From: Terriglobia bacterium
Lineage (GTDB): Bacteria; Acidobacteriota; Terriglobia; Bryobacterales; Bryobacteraceae
Direction of reading: 5' to 3'
DNA length: 64,000 bases
Assembly: GCA_020073305.1 (NCBI GenBank)
Contig: JAIQFK010000013.1
Span: 124,001-188,000 of the forward strand
A program made the translations under genes and the position numbers. This document shows positions 28,076 through 37,096 of this stretch, piece by piece. Under the pieces are notes generated by a model, which was not told the origin of the DNA, did no database searches, and saw only the letters and a program-made list of their open reading frames with translations. Positions within the stretch are counted from its first letter, which is position 1; every line of letters begins with the position of its first letter.

Positions 28076-29377
28076 GTGACGAGAATTAGCCTGGTTGCGA
28101 AGCTCATTCTCGCTTCGCTTGCGATGATTCACCTGCCCTCCGCGCTTGCTGCCGACGCCGGCGCTGAATCCGCCCATGACTGGGCAGTTACATTCCGACA
28201 AAACCTCCAGCACAATCTGCAGTTTTGGATCGACCACGCCACCGATCACGAATACGGCGGCCTGCTCGGGAGGCTGGACCGTGAAGGCAAGGCGATTCCG
28301 CCCGGCGATAAATCTGTGGTGTTGATCTCGCGGTCCATGTGGTCGTTTTCTGAAGCCTACCGCCGCAATCCCGACCCCGCCTATCAGCGGATGGCCACGG
28401 AGTGCCTGAAGTTCCTGCGGGAAAGGATGTGGGATAAGAAAGACGGCGGGTATTACTTTTCGGTTTCTCGGGAAGGGAAGATAATCGACTCGACCAAGCA
28501 GTTGAATCCCATGTCGTACGTCCTGGAGGGGCTGGCCGAATATGCGCTCGCTTTCCACGACGCGCAAGCCTACCGGGAGGCCCTCGACTTATTCGATGTT
28601 ATCGACCGGCACGCGCACGACGATCAATACGGCGGCTATCGGATCGCGTTTACGGCCGACTGGCGTTGGCTCAAGGACTATAAGGACGGCCCCAATGCCG
28701 CCGGTTCATTCGGACGAAAATCCTACGACTGGCACCTCGGCTTGGTGGAGGCTCTGGCTACGCTGTACGACGTGACCGGCGACGCGCGGGTACGTTCGCG
28801 CTTGAACGAGCTGCTGGACATTTTCGTGAACAAGATCGTTGATGCCGAAAAAGGCTACGGTCGATATTACTTCACCGAAGATTGGAAGGTCGCCGACCGC
28901 GATGGTGATTCCAACGACTGTGAGTACGGCCTCGACCTGGAGGCAAGCTGGCTGCTCACAGAGGCCGCGGAACGGGTCGGGCGCAATCAGGATGCCAAGA
29001 TCCGGCGCGCCAGTCTGGCGCTCGTGGACCACGCGTTACGCGATGGCTTCGATAAAGAACATGGCGGAGTGTACCGCACCGGTCCAGCAGCAGGACCGGC
29101 GGCCAACCGGGATATGGGATGGTGGCAGCAAGCTGAAGCACTGGTCGCGCTGCTGAATGCTTACCAGTTCACCGGCAATCCGAAGTACTGGCACGCATTC
29201 GAACTCGAGGCGCAATTCGTCATGGATCGCTTTGCGGACCACAAATATGGAGAGTGGTATACGGCTGTCTTTCACGACGGCCGGGTTGATCCCGAGAAAG
29301 TCGGCCCATGGAAAGCTCCCTACCACATGACACGGGCCTGCCTTGAAGTAATCTCGCGATTAGGTAGGACGCTTTGA
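28076..29377 (+). CDS. Exported N-acylglucosamine/cellobiose 2-epimerase family protein
   Basis: A 433-residue (alpha/alpha)6 barrel of the AGE/cellobiose 2-epimerase family behind an N-terminal signal sequence (residues 1-25, LILASLAMIHLPSALAADA). The motifs RSMWSFSEAYRR, GGYYFSVSREG, KSYDWHLGLVEAL and the late His in YHMTRACLEVI match the family's active-site helices. The enzymes convert glucose to mannose at the reducing end. Export is unusual because most characterised members are cytoplasmic. The GTG at 28076 is used since the upstream ATG at 28060 is in another frame. Confidence 0.8.
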   Translation: MTRISLVAKLILASLAMIHLPSALAADAGAESAHDWAVTFRQNLQHNLQFWIDHATDHEYGGLLGRLDREGKAIPPGDKSVVLISRSMWSFSEAYRRNPDPAYQRMATECLKFLRERMWDKKDGGYYFSVSREGKIIDSTKQLNPMSYVLEGLAEYALAFHDAQAYREALDLFDVIDRHAHDDQYGGYRIAFTADWRWLKDYKDGPNAAGSFGRKSYDWHLGLVEALATLYDVTGDARVRSRLNELLDIFVNKIVDAEKGYGRYYFTEDWKVADRDGDSNDCEYGLDLEASWLLTEAAERVGRNQDAKIRRASLALVDHALRDGFDKEHGGVYRTGPAAGPAANRDMGWWQQAEALVALLNAYQFTGNPKYWHAFELEAQFVMDRFADHKYGEWYTAVFHDGRVDPEKVGPWKAPYHMTRACLEVISRLGRTL

Positions 29378-29449
29378 GACCCTATAAGATCTGACCGTCG
29401 CCCAGCATCACTCAACCTTCGGGCAACCTCGGGCGGAATGGAGCGTGCG

Positions 29450-31597
29450 ATGAGGATTCGACGGCTTCGATGGATGGCGGCGCTCTGTGTTGGTGTGTTC
29501 CCAGCTCTGACAGTAATCTCGAGAGCTGCAGCACAAGCGCTGCCGCCGGTTACTCTCAGCGGAACGTACTTCGTCCGCGGGGACAAGCCTTTTATCCCAG
29601 TGGGGGCGCACTGGATTCCGGCAAAGGCCGCTTTACGGTGGCCGCTAGAGTGGAATCCCCACGACATCGAAACCGATTTCCAGCGAATGCGCGACCTCGG
29701 TTTCAACACCGTGCGTCTGGACCTGTTCTGGGCATGGTTTGAGCCGCGGCCCGGAGATTACAACCCGGAGGCTTTCCGCCAACTCGACTATCTGGTTTCT
29801 CTCGCCCACCGTTACGGTCTCTATCTGCACCCCTGTCTCTTCATCGGAGGGGAAGTGGGAGAGGCTTACTGGGATGTTAGCTGGAGGCACGGCCGCCACC
29901 CGCACTCCGACCCGGAGATGCTACGCCTGGAAACGAATCACGCCGCCGAGCTCGCTCGCCGCTATGCGAAGGAAAGCGCGATCCTGGCATGGGATCTTAC
30001 CGACGAACCTCCTTTCTGGATCGTCGCCAACAGCACAACGGACGCGATGGCGATCAACTGGACACGGCTGATCGCCGGCGCCATTCGCCGTCACGATTCG
30101 AGCCACCCCATCGTCGTCGGAACGAGCATGGAAGATGTCGCGCACGGTCCCTTTCGTCCCGACAATATTCGCGACGAGGTGGATTTTTTCAGCGTCCATC
30201 CGTATACGATTTATTCGCCACGCCTCTTTCCCGATGCCATGCTCTCCGAACGCGGATCCTATGGCGCCTCCTTCGAAACGGCTTTGTCTGGCGGCGCGGG
30301 ACGCCCGGTCATGGTGCAGGAGCTGGGCGTTTCCTCGGCCCAATACACTCCGGAGCGGGCCGCGGCGTTTGACCGCATCAGCCTGTACTCAGCCCTGGCC
30401 GCCGGAGCCAACGGTTTCCTGCTGTGGTGTTACACGGACGCGGCGCCCGGCCAGTACCGGTCTGTTCCGTATCTCCGCGCACCGCATGAAACGCAGTTTG
30501 GGCTCACCACGTGGGACGGCCAGGACCGCCCACGCGCCACCGAATTTCGCAAGTTCACCGAGATCATCGCTCAGATGGATCTGAGCGGGCTGGTTCCGGC
30601 GCCAGCCGATGTGGCGATCATCGTGCCCGGCGAATGGGCCAAGCCCGCCGGCGATTTTTACCGGTTCGGCCTGAGCGGCCCGGAGATTCTGCCCTACGTT
30701 TCCACTCAGGACGGCGGCGCGGCGGCAGGTCACAATCCGCAAAGCGGTGCAGAAGAGAATCTCTGGCTGACCGGTTCGTGGCTGTCCACTTATATCCTGG
30801 CGCGGCGCGCCGGGCTGAAAACAGACTTCCCGCGCGAATATGGGAACTGGCGGCAGCGACCGGCTCTGTTCGTTCCTTCCCCGCTGACCAGCACAGAAAG
30901 CAACCTTGTCCATGTTCATACGGACTTTTGGAGTCAGGCTCGTGAATACGTGGAACGGGGTGGCTTCCTGTACGCTTCGTTGAGCGCCGACGCCGCGATT
31001 CCTGAGATGGAACAGATCTTCGGCGCGCGGCTGGAAGACCACGCACCGGCCGGGGAAGTGACCCTACGAGTGGTGGAGAATTTTGGAGGATTGAAACCCG
31101 GCGACACCTTCCGTTATTCTGCTGGCAGCAGCCCACGGCAATGGGCGGCGACGCTCGCCCTGCGCGGCGGCAAAGTGATCGCGGTGGACCAGACCGGGCG
31201 CCCCGCGCTGGTGGCGCATTCCGCAGGTTCCGGCAAGACGCTGTTGTGCTCCTATCCCATCGAAAGCTATCTCGCCGGCCAGCCCTCCGCTTTCGACAAC
31301 GACCAGGCCACGCATCGCATCTACCGCGCCTTCTGCAATTGGACAGGAGTGCGGCCGCTATTCGAGACCGATTCGGCTTCGGTTGAAGTTTCGGGCCTGA
31401 CAGGCGCTGACCGCGGCTATGCGGTTCTGGCCAATCACAGCGGCCATTCCGTACGAGTGCTGCTCACAAGTTCGCTGCCGTTGAAATCCGCCGCGCTTGT
31501 CACGAGGGGAGGAGTGCAACCCCTGGCGGCGGAATCTCACGGCTGGCGCCTGGAGGTCGAACCGTACGGCGGCGCTGTGGTGCAATGGAGGCGGTGA
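29450..31597 (+). CDS. Secreted clan GH-A glycosidase (GH5/GH42-like)
   Basis: A 715-residue exported enzyme. After a signal peptide (residues 1-28) comes a TIM barrel with NTVRLDLFWAWFEP, the acid/base Glu in AWDLTDEPPF and the nucleophile Glu in VMVQELGVS. This is the clan GH-A arrangement at the ends of strands 4 and 7. A beta-galactosidase-trimerisation-like Rossmann domain and a short beta domain complete it (from about residue 380). The family number cannot be fixed by eye. ATG 29450 has GGAG 7-10 bases upstream. The next gene begins directly after its stop. Confidence 0.78.
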   Translation: MRIRRLRWMAALCVGVFPALTVISRAAAQALPPVTLSGTYFVRGDKPFIPVGAHWIPAKAALRWPLEWNPHDIETDFQRMRDLGFNTVRLDLFWAWFEPRPGDYNPEAFRQLDYLVSLAHRYGLYLHPCLFIGGEVGEAYWDVSWRHGRHPHSDPEMLRLETNHAAELARRYAKESAILAWDLTDEPPFWIVANSTTDAMAINWTRLIAGAIRRHDSSHPIVVGTSMEDVAHGPFRPDNIRDEVDFFSVHPYTIYSPRLFPDAMLSERGSYGASFETALSGGAGRPVMVQELGVSSAQYTPERAAAFDRISLYSALAAGANGFLLWCYTDAAPGQYRSVPYLRAPHETQFGLTTWDGQDRPRATEFRKFTEIIAQMDLSGLVPAPADVAIIVPGEWAKPAGDFYRFGLSGPEILPYVSTQDGGAAAGHNPQSGAEENLWLTGSWLSTYILARRAGLKTDFPREYGNWRQRPALFVPSPLTSTESNLVHVHTDFWSQAREYVERGGFLYASLSADAAIPEMEQIFGARLEDHAPAGEVTLRVVENFGGLKPGDTFRYSAGSSPRQWAATLALRGGKVIAVDQTGRPALVAHSAGSGKTLLCSYPIESYLAGQPSAFDNDQATHRIYRAFCNWTGVRPLFETDSASVEVSGLTGADRGYAVLANHSGHSVRVLLTSSLPLKSAALVTRGGVQPLAAESHGWRLEVEPYGGAVVQWRR

Positions 31598-32542
31598 ATG
31601 GCGGCGGTTGGCGCAATCGATATCGGCGGGACTAAGATCGCGGTGGGAGTCGTGGACGAGAGCGGCCGCGTGCTCGCGCGTCGCGAATGCCCGACCGACG
31701 CCAGCCGCGGCTATGAAGATGCCCTGGCGCGCATGTGCGCCATGCTGCGCGACGCCGTTCAGCGGGGCAAGCAGTCGATTGACGGCATTGGCATTGGGAG
31801 CACGGGGCCGGTGGACCCATTCACGGGAGTGATCGGCAAGCTGGATTTCCTGCCCGGCTGGGAAGGATCTCCGCTCGTGGACGATCTTGCACGCGAGTTC
31901 GGCCTTGCGGTGGCCATGGAGAACGACGGCGATGCCGCGGCGCTGGGTGAAGCCGGTTGGGGTGCCGGCCGGGACAAGGCGAACCTGGCCTACGTGACGG
32001 TGGGGACGGGAATCGGTGTCGGGATCATCGCGGACGGCAAACTGTACCGTGGCGCCGGTGGTGCGCACCCCGAGATCGGACACCACGTGATTGATTGCAC
32101 CGGCCCATTGTGCTCCTGCGGAGCGCACGGTTGTTGGGAAAGCCTCGCTACCGGGCCGGCCATGGCCCAATGGCTTTCGTCGAATGCGCCGCCCGATTAT
32201 CCCCATCTCGACGGGCTCACGGGCAAGCGCATCTGTGAACTGGCGCGGCAAGGAGACGCGCCGGCGCGGCGCGCGGTGGAGCGGGAGGCACGCTACCTCG
32301 GCATCGGCGTGGCGAATCTGGTGACCTTGTTCATACCGGACACCATTGTGCTTGGCGGCAGCGTCATGCACAGCGCCGATCTGTTCCTGGATACCATCCG
32401 CGACACAGTCCGCCGGCACTGCGGCTATGTTCCGTTCGAGAAAACCGTCGTAGCACTGGCCTCGCTAGGTCCGGACGCCAACCTCATCGGCGCGGCCCGC
32501 GTCTGGCATCATCGCTTCGCTCCGGATGGCCCTCGAAAGTGA
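31598..32542 (+). CDS. ROK-family sugar kinase
   Basis: A 314-residue ROK protein without a DNA-binding domain, so a kinase and not a repressor. It shows GAIDIGGTKIAVGVVD (phosphate 1), ENDGDAAALGEAGWGAG (catalytic Asp), TVGTGIGVGIIADG, the EIGH motif and the ROK zinc motif CSCGAHGCWESLATG. Glucokinase is most likely; N-acetylmannosamine or fructose kinases are alternatives. The ATG abuts the stop of the glycosidase gene, which suggests one operon from epimerase to transporter. Confidence 0.88.
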   Translation: MAAVGAIDIGGTKIAVGVVDESGRVLARRECPTDASRGYEDALARMCAMLRDAVQRGKQSIDGIGIGSTGPVDPFTGVIGKLDFLPGWEGSPLVDDLAREFGLAVAMENDGDAAALGEAGWGAGRDKANLAYVTVGTGIGVGIIADGKLYRGAGGAHPEIGHHVIDCTGPLCSCGAHGCWESLATGPAMAQWLSSNAPPDYPHLDGLTGKRICELARQGDAPARRAVEREARYLGIGVANLVTLFIPDTIVLGGSVMHSADLFLDTIRDTVRRHCGYVPFEKTVVALASLGPDANLIGAARVWHHRFAPDGPRK

Positions 32543-33821
32543 TCATGGTCCAATGACTCCGTCCGCCACCGCCGCAGCCGAAGAGCGCAGCCGCCGCATG
32601 GTCGGCCTGTTGTTTCTCATCTTCTTCGTGATGTCGCTGCTCACCAACGTCCTGGCTCCGATCATTCCCGACATTCTCCAAACCTTTCGGCTGAGCCTGA
32701 CCGCGGCCGGTTTCCTGCCTTTTTCGTTTTTTGTGGCCTATGGCGTGATGTCCATTCCCGCGGGCCTGCTGATTTCCGCGTACTCGGAAAAAACGGTGAT
32801 TGTAGCCGGCTTCGCCGCGGCGACCTGCGGTGCGTTGAGCTTTGCCGTATTCCCGGTGTACAGCGTAGCGGTCGTCTCGCTGTTTGTCATCGGTTGCGGG
32901 ATGGCGATGCTTCAGGTATCGATCAATCCACTTCTGCGCGTATCCGGCGGCGAGGAAAATATGGCTTTCAATTCCGCGCTGGCTCAATTGATTTTCGGGT
33001 CGGCCTCATTCCTCAGCCCCATCCTGTATTCGTACCTGGTGCAACACGTGGGCCGGGACAGATCCAACCTGATGCTTGCCGCGCTTGCCAGGTTGGTGCC
33101 GGAGCATCTTCCGTGGGTATCGCTTTACTGGCTCTTCACGGTGATTTCCGGCGTCATGATGATCACGCTCTGGGTGACCCGGTTTCCCGCCGTGCAACTA
33201 AAAGCCGATGAGAAGGTTGGGACGTGGCCAACACATCGAACGTTGCTGAGAAACAGGATTGTGTTGCTGTATTTCATCAGCACGTTTGCCTACGTGGGCA
33301 GCGAGCAGGGCACAGCGGATTGGATGTCGCAGTTCCTCGCCACATACCATCACTTCGATCCCCAAACTTCCGGAGCTTACGCGGTGTCGTGGTTTTGGGG
33401 TCTGCTGACGGCCGGTTGCCTGTCGGGACTTCTGCTGTTGAAGATTTTTGACAGTGCGCGCATATTGACTGTGTTTTCCGTGGCGGCGATCGTCACGCTC
33501 TCGGCAGCGCTCTTCGGGCCCGGTTCGTGGGCGCTCATTGCCTTTCCCTTGATTGGCCTGTTTGCGTCCCTCATGTGGCCGGTCATCATTTCACTGGCAT
33601 TGAACTCCCTGGCCGAGCATCACGGTTCGTTCTCCGGGATCCTCTGCACCGGGATTGCCGGCGGGGCGGTCGTCCCGCTGCTGATTGGCCGCATCGGCGA
33701 TCGTTTCGGGCTTCGCGCCGGTATGACATTCCTCTATTTGACGTTCGGCTGGGTATTGAGCGTAGGCTTTTGGGCGAATCCTCTAGTTAAGAACAAAACC
33801 ATACGCGCCCGCGCCGAGTGA
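32526..33821 (+). CDS. FucP/GluP-type sugar:proton symporter (MFS)
   Basis: A 431-residue MFS protein of the fucose/glucose-galactose symporter type with twelve hydrophobic helices. VAYGVMSIPAGLL in helix 2 and INPLLRVSGG after helix 4 are typical. ATG 32526 overlaps the end of the ROK gene by 17 bases; an alternative ATG at 32553 lies closer to helix 1. With the kinase in front, uptake followed by phosphorylation of a free hexose is the likely role. It runs convergent to the ABC ATPase gene. Confidence 0.82.
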   Translation: MALESDHGPMTPSATAAAEERSRRMVGLLFLIFFVMSLLTNVLAPIIPDILQTFRLSLTAAGFLPFSFFVAYGVMSIPAGLLISAYSEKTVIVAGFAAATCGALSFAVFPVYSVAVVSLFVIGCGMAMLQVSINPLLRVSGGEENMAFNSALAQLIFGSASFLSPILYSYLVQHVGRDRSNLMLAALARLVPEHLPWVSLYWLFTVISGVMMITLWVTRFPAVQLKADEKVGTWPTHRTLLRNRIVLLYFISTFAYVGSEQGTADWMSQFLATYHHFDPQTSGAYAVSWFWGLLTAGCLSGLLLLKIFDSARILTVFSVAAIVTLSAALFGPGSWALIAFPLIGLFASLMWPVIISLALNSLAEHHGSFSGILCTGIAGGAVVPLLIGRIGDRFGLRAGMTFLYLTFGWVLSVGFWANPLVKNKTIRARAE

Positions 33822-33853
33822 CCAACCAGCGAACGATTGCATTGGATCGAGCT

Positions 33854-34927
33854 TCACGGCAACCGGTTGCCCGAGGCACAGTCGAAGAAGTGCAGCTTCG
33901 TCTCATCAAACGAAAGCCACACCCGGCTTTCAATTTCGAAACGCATCGAGGGCTCGGCCCGGGCTACGATTCGTCCCTGACCGAGGCTCAGGAAAACGTA
34001 CGTTTCGTTACCCAGCGCTTCCGTTACATAGACGGTGGCCGGGAGACCGCCCTCAAACGCTTTTGTCGAGAGGGCAACGTCTTCGGGACGCACCCCCAAG
34101 GTCACCTTCTCAAACGCGTGTAGCGGAGAGAGGACCTGGTCTGCCAGCCGCAGAGTGACGTCCGGACCGGCAAATCTTCTCTCCGCGTGATCGAGCTTGC
34201 CTTCCAGGAAGTTCATGCTCGGGCTTCCCATGAAACCGGCAACGAACTTATTGGCGGGGCGCTGGTAGGTGGCCAGAGGAGTATCGAATTGCTGCAGCCT
34301 GCCGCCATCCATAACGGCTACGCGATGCGCCAAGGTCATGGCCTCTGCCTGATCATGGGTCACGTAAAGGGTTGTCGTCCCCAGCTCATATTGGAGCCGC
34401 TTCAGTTCACCGCGCGTATAGAGGCGGAGTTTTGCATCGAGGTTGGACAGCGGCTCGTCCATCAGGAAAACTCGCGGTTGGCGAACGATGGCTCGCGCCA
34501 GGGCGACCCTCTGCCGTTGCCCGCCGGACAGTTCCTTGGGTTTACGGAGCAGGAGTTCACGAATACCCAGGAGTTCCGCCACCTTCTGAACGCGGTCCGG
34601 GATCTCACTTTGGGGAACACGCCGCACACGCAATGGGTAGGCAATATTCTCCGCGACGGTCATGTGGGGATACAACGCATAGCTCTGGAAAACCATGGCC
34701 ACATCGCGGTCCCGGGGAGGCATTTCATTCACACGATCGTCACCGATGTAAATCCCGCCGCTGGTGACGCTTTCAAGCCCGGCTAGCATGCGGAGCGTGG
34801 TGGTCTTCCCGCAGCCTGACGGACCCAACAGGACGATGAACTCCCCTGCCTGAATCTGAAGCTGGAGCTGGTCGACTCCCAGTACATGGCCGTACTTCTT
34901 GACGACGTTGTCGTAAACAACCTTCAT
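33854..34927 (-). CDS. Sugar ABC transporter ATP-binding protein (MalK/UgpC type)
   Basis: A 357-residue ATPase with Walker A GPSGCGKTT, Q-loop FQSYALYPHM, signature LSGGQRQRVALARA, Walker B VFLMDEP and a C-terminal MalK-like OB domain (LGVRPEDVAL). It should power the binding protein and permeases encoded at 39188-42206, although it is divergent from them across the lacI gene. The ATG at 34927 is at the conserved MKVVYDNVVKKYG start; the frame extends to 35149 but through the lacI promoter and coding region. Confidence 0.9.
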   Translation of the reverse strand: MKVVYDNVVKKYGHVLGVDQLQLQIQAGEFIVLLGPSGCGKTTTLRMLAGLESVTSGGIYIGDDRVNEMPPRDRDVAMVFQSYALYPHMTVAENIAYPLRVRRVPQSEIPDRVQKVAELLGIRELLLRKPKELSGGQRQRVALARAIVRQPRVFLMDEPLSNLDAKLRLYTRGELKRLQYELGTTTLYVTHDQAEAMTLAHRVAVMDGGRLQQFDTPLATYQRPANKFVAGFMGSPSMNFLEGKLDHAERRFAGPDVTLRLADQVLSPLHAFEKVTLGVRPEDVALSTKAFEGGLPATVYVTEALGNETYVFLSLGQGRIVARAEPSMRFEIESRVWLSFDETKLHFFDCASGNRLP

Positions 34928-34988
34928 GAGTTGGGCAGAATAGCCCGAATCGGGGGGCTCGGTCAAGGCAGCTTCGCCTTCGTCTTGC

Positions 34989-35018
34989 TTGACAAGAGGT
35001 CCGCGTTCCCAGTATGCT
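34989..35018 (+). promoter_or_regulatory. Sigma-70 promoter of lacI-type gene
   Basis: TTGACA (34989-34994), 18 bases, TATGCT (35013-35018). It lies 28 bases ahead of the ATG at 35046 in the gap between the divergent ATPase and regulator genes. Confidence 0.6.
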
Positions 35019-35045
35019 CCCGCAAAGTATCCCCGAAGAAGTGCA

Positions 35046-36101
35046 ATGAGTGCGCCGCATAGCAACCGACCGAGGGGGGGAGTGCTGGCCCCCAAAGCGC
35101 GGGTGACCCGGAACGACGTAGCCAGGCTTGCTGGGGTCGTGCCGTCCACGGTGTCTTACGTCGTTAACAACGGCCCCCGCCCGGTTTCCGTCGAGGCTCG
35201 GGAGCGAGTTCTCAAGGCCATCGATAAACTGGGCTATCACCCCAGCGACGTTGCCCGGAGCCTGCGTACGCACCGGACGCAGACCATCGGGCTGGTGATT
35301 CCTGACATCACGAATCCGTACTACGGTGAAATGACTCAGGCAATTGAAGAGGTGAGTTTCCAGCACGGCTATACAGTGATCCTGGCGCACTCCAGTCAAC
35401 TTCCGGAACGGGAGCTTCGGTATTCTCACGTTTTGCGGTCCAAAGGAGTGGACGGGGTGATCTTTCTTCCGGTGACATCGGATCTCGAGCCGGTATATTC
35501 TCTGGAGCGGGCCGGGATCCAGTTGGTGATCCTGGAACGCGAGGTCCCCGGATACACTTGTATCGTGTTTGACGAGCACGATGGAGGGTACCTTGCGACT
35601 CAGCATTTGCTCGCACTGGGCCATCGCAGAATCGGCTGCATCGTGCTGGCGGGCGACTCGACCAGCAGCGCCGCCCGCGTGGAGGGTTATCGCGCGGCGT
35701 TGGCCGATGCGGCAATTCCGGTGGCCGCGGACTACGTGGTCGAGAGTAACTATGGTTATACCGCTGGAGAAGTAGCAGCGCGCCGTCTCCTCAAACTGGA
35801 GAAGCGGCCCACCGCCGTGGTTGCGCACAACGATTTGATTGCCATCGGTGCGATGAAAGCTTTTGCCGAAGCGGGGCTCAAGATTCCAGGCGACGTTTCT
35901 GTGATAGGATTTGACGACATTGCCGCCGCATCCTACGTGCAGCCGCGATTAACGACGATCGCGTCCCCGAAGCGCGAGATGGGACGAGCGGGCATTGAGA
36001 TGTTACTGAATCTGCTGAAGTCGAGTGATACGGTGTTTCCCGAAACGCTGAGGCTGCCAGTGGAGCTGGTGGTGAGGGAGTCGACTGCCCGGCCGGTTTA
36101 A
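35046..36101 (+). CDS. LacI-family transcriptional regulator
   Basis: A 351-residue LacI/GalR repressor. The helix-turn-helix and hinge are RVTRNDVARLAGVVPSTVSYVVNNG (about residues 20-45), continuing GYHPSDVARSLRTHRTQTIGLVIPDITNPYYGE into the periplasmic-binding-protein-like effector domain. The C-terminal domain ends VSVIGFDDIAAASYVQPRLTTI. It probably controls the divergent ABC ATPase gene and the downstream sugar genes. A 12-bp palindrome immediately after the gene is a candidate operator. Confidence 0.92.
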   Translation: MSAPHSNRPRGGVLAPKARVTRNDVARLAGVVPSTVSYVVNNGPRPVSVEARERVLKAIDKLGYHPSDVARSLRTHRTQTIGLVIPDITNPYYGEMTQAIEEVSFQHGYTVILAHSSQLPERELRYSHVLRSKGVDGVIFLPVTSDLEPVYSLERAGIQLVILEREVPGYTCIVFDEHDGGYLATQHLLALGHRRIGCIVLAGDSTSSAARVEGYRAALADAAIPVAADYVVESNYGYTAGEVAARRLLKLEKRPTAVVAHNDLIAIGAMKAFAEAGLKIPGDVSVIGFDDIAAASYVQPRLTTIASPKREMGRAGIEMLLNLLKSSDTVFPETLRLPVELVVRESTARPV

Positions 36102-36119
36102 ATTTTTTTGTATGTACTT

Positions 36120-36131
36120 CGACACGTGTCG
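36120..36131. promoter_or_regulatory. Candidate LacI-type operator palindrome
   Basis: CGACACGTGTCG is a perfect 12-bp palindrome with a central CG pair, the symmetry typical of LacI/GalR operators. It lies 18 bases after the lacI stop and 27 bases before the start of the next gene, in the only gap between them. A run of seven T (36103-36109) precedes it. Confidence 0.4.
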
Positions 36132-36158
36132 CGGATCTGGCGCGCGTGGGGAGGTCTA

Positions 36159-37049
36159 ATGAGCGCATCAACCAGCAGTACCAGGATTCAAGTCGCCTCC
36201 GCTCCGGTGAGCTGGGGCGTGATGGAAGAAACCGATACCAGCGTCTGGCCGTCAGCCGAGCGCGTTCTCGCGGAGATAACAGCGGCCGGGTATGACGGCA
36301 CCGAACTCGGTCCGAGCGGCTACTTTCCGACGGAAGTCGACGCGCTACGCAGCACCCTGGCCACGCACCGGTTGACTCTCACGTCAGCGTTCGTGCCCCT
36401 TCGCTGGTTTCAGTCAGAACGGCTGCCCGGCGATATCGAGGTCCTGATCCAAGTGGCTGAGTTGCTCGCCGCGCTCGACTGCCCATTCATCGTCGTGGCG
36501 GACGGAATGGCTGTGCCCGGTGAATCCGCGCCGAATGAATCCGCGTGGAAGAAAACGGCAACCACCATGGAGGATGTCGCCCGCCGTGTGCAGCGGCTTG
36601 GCTTGCGGCTGGTCTTTCACCTGGAGGCCGGCAGTCACCTGGCTACTCCCGACGATCAGGAGCGCCTCTGTGCGCTCACAGACCCTGAGTTGGTCGGCGT
36701 CTGCCTCGATACCGGCCACTATGCTTATAGCTTTGGCAATCCGCGCGACGCGGTCCGGCAATACGGGCGCCGCATCCGCTACATCCACCTGAAGGACGTT
36801 GACCCCGCAGTGAGGGAGCGGGTGGCACGCGACGGTTTGGACTTCTACGCGGCTGTGAGATCGGGGGTCTTTACCCCCCTGGGTCGCGGTTGTGCCGAAA
36901 TCGCAGCCGTGGTTTCTGATCTGTTGTCGATGGGATACACGGGCTGGTTGGTTACAGAGCAGGATGTGTTGATGCCTTTGGCGAACGGGCGCACGCCGCT
37001 CGAGAATGCGCGCCTGAGCCGTGAGTTTTTACGCCAGCTTGGACTTTGA
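36159..37049 (+). CDS. Sugar isomerase/inosose dehydratase-like TIM barrel (IolE type)
   Basis: A 296-residue AP-endonuclease-2/xylose-isomerase-like barrel. VASAPVSWGVMEE at the start, TAAGYDGTELGPSGYFP, and the metal-site motifs FHLEAGSHL, CLDTGHYAYSFGN and YIHLKDVDP match myo-inosose-2 dehydratase IolE. It may dehydrate inosose or isomerise a related keto-sugar in the cytoplasm. The start at ATG 36159 has GGGAGGT before it. With the neighbouring Gfo/Idh/MocA gene it suggests polyol or inositol catabolism. Confidence 0.8.
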   Translation: MSASTSSTRIQVASAPVSWGVMEETDTSVWPSAERVLAEITAAGYDGTELGPSGYFPTEVDALRSTLATHRLTLTSAFVPLRWFQSERLPGDIEVLIQVAELLAALDCPFIVVADGMAVPGESAPNESAWKKTATTMEDVARRVQRLGLRLVFHLEAGSHLATPDDQERLCALTDPELVGVCLDTGHYAYSFGNPRDAVRQYGRRIRYIHLKDVDPAVRERVARDGLDFYAAVRSGVFTPLGRGCAEIAAVVSDLLSMGYTGWLVTEQDVLMPLANGRTPLENARLSREFLRQLGL

Positions 37050-37096
37050 GCAGGAATGGTTGGAGAAATTCTATCAGCAGGTAAGGAGTAGCAGGG

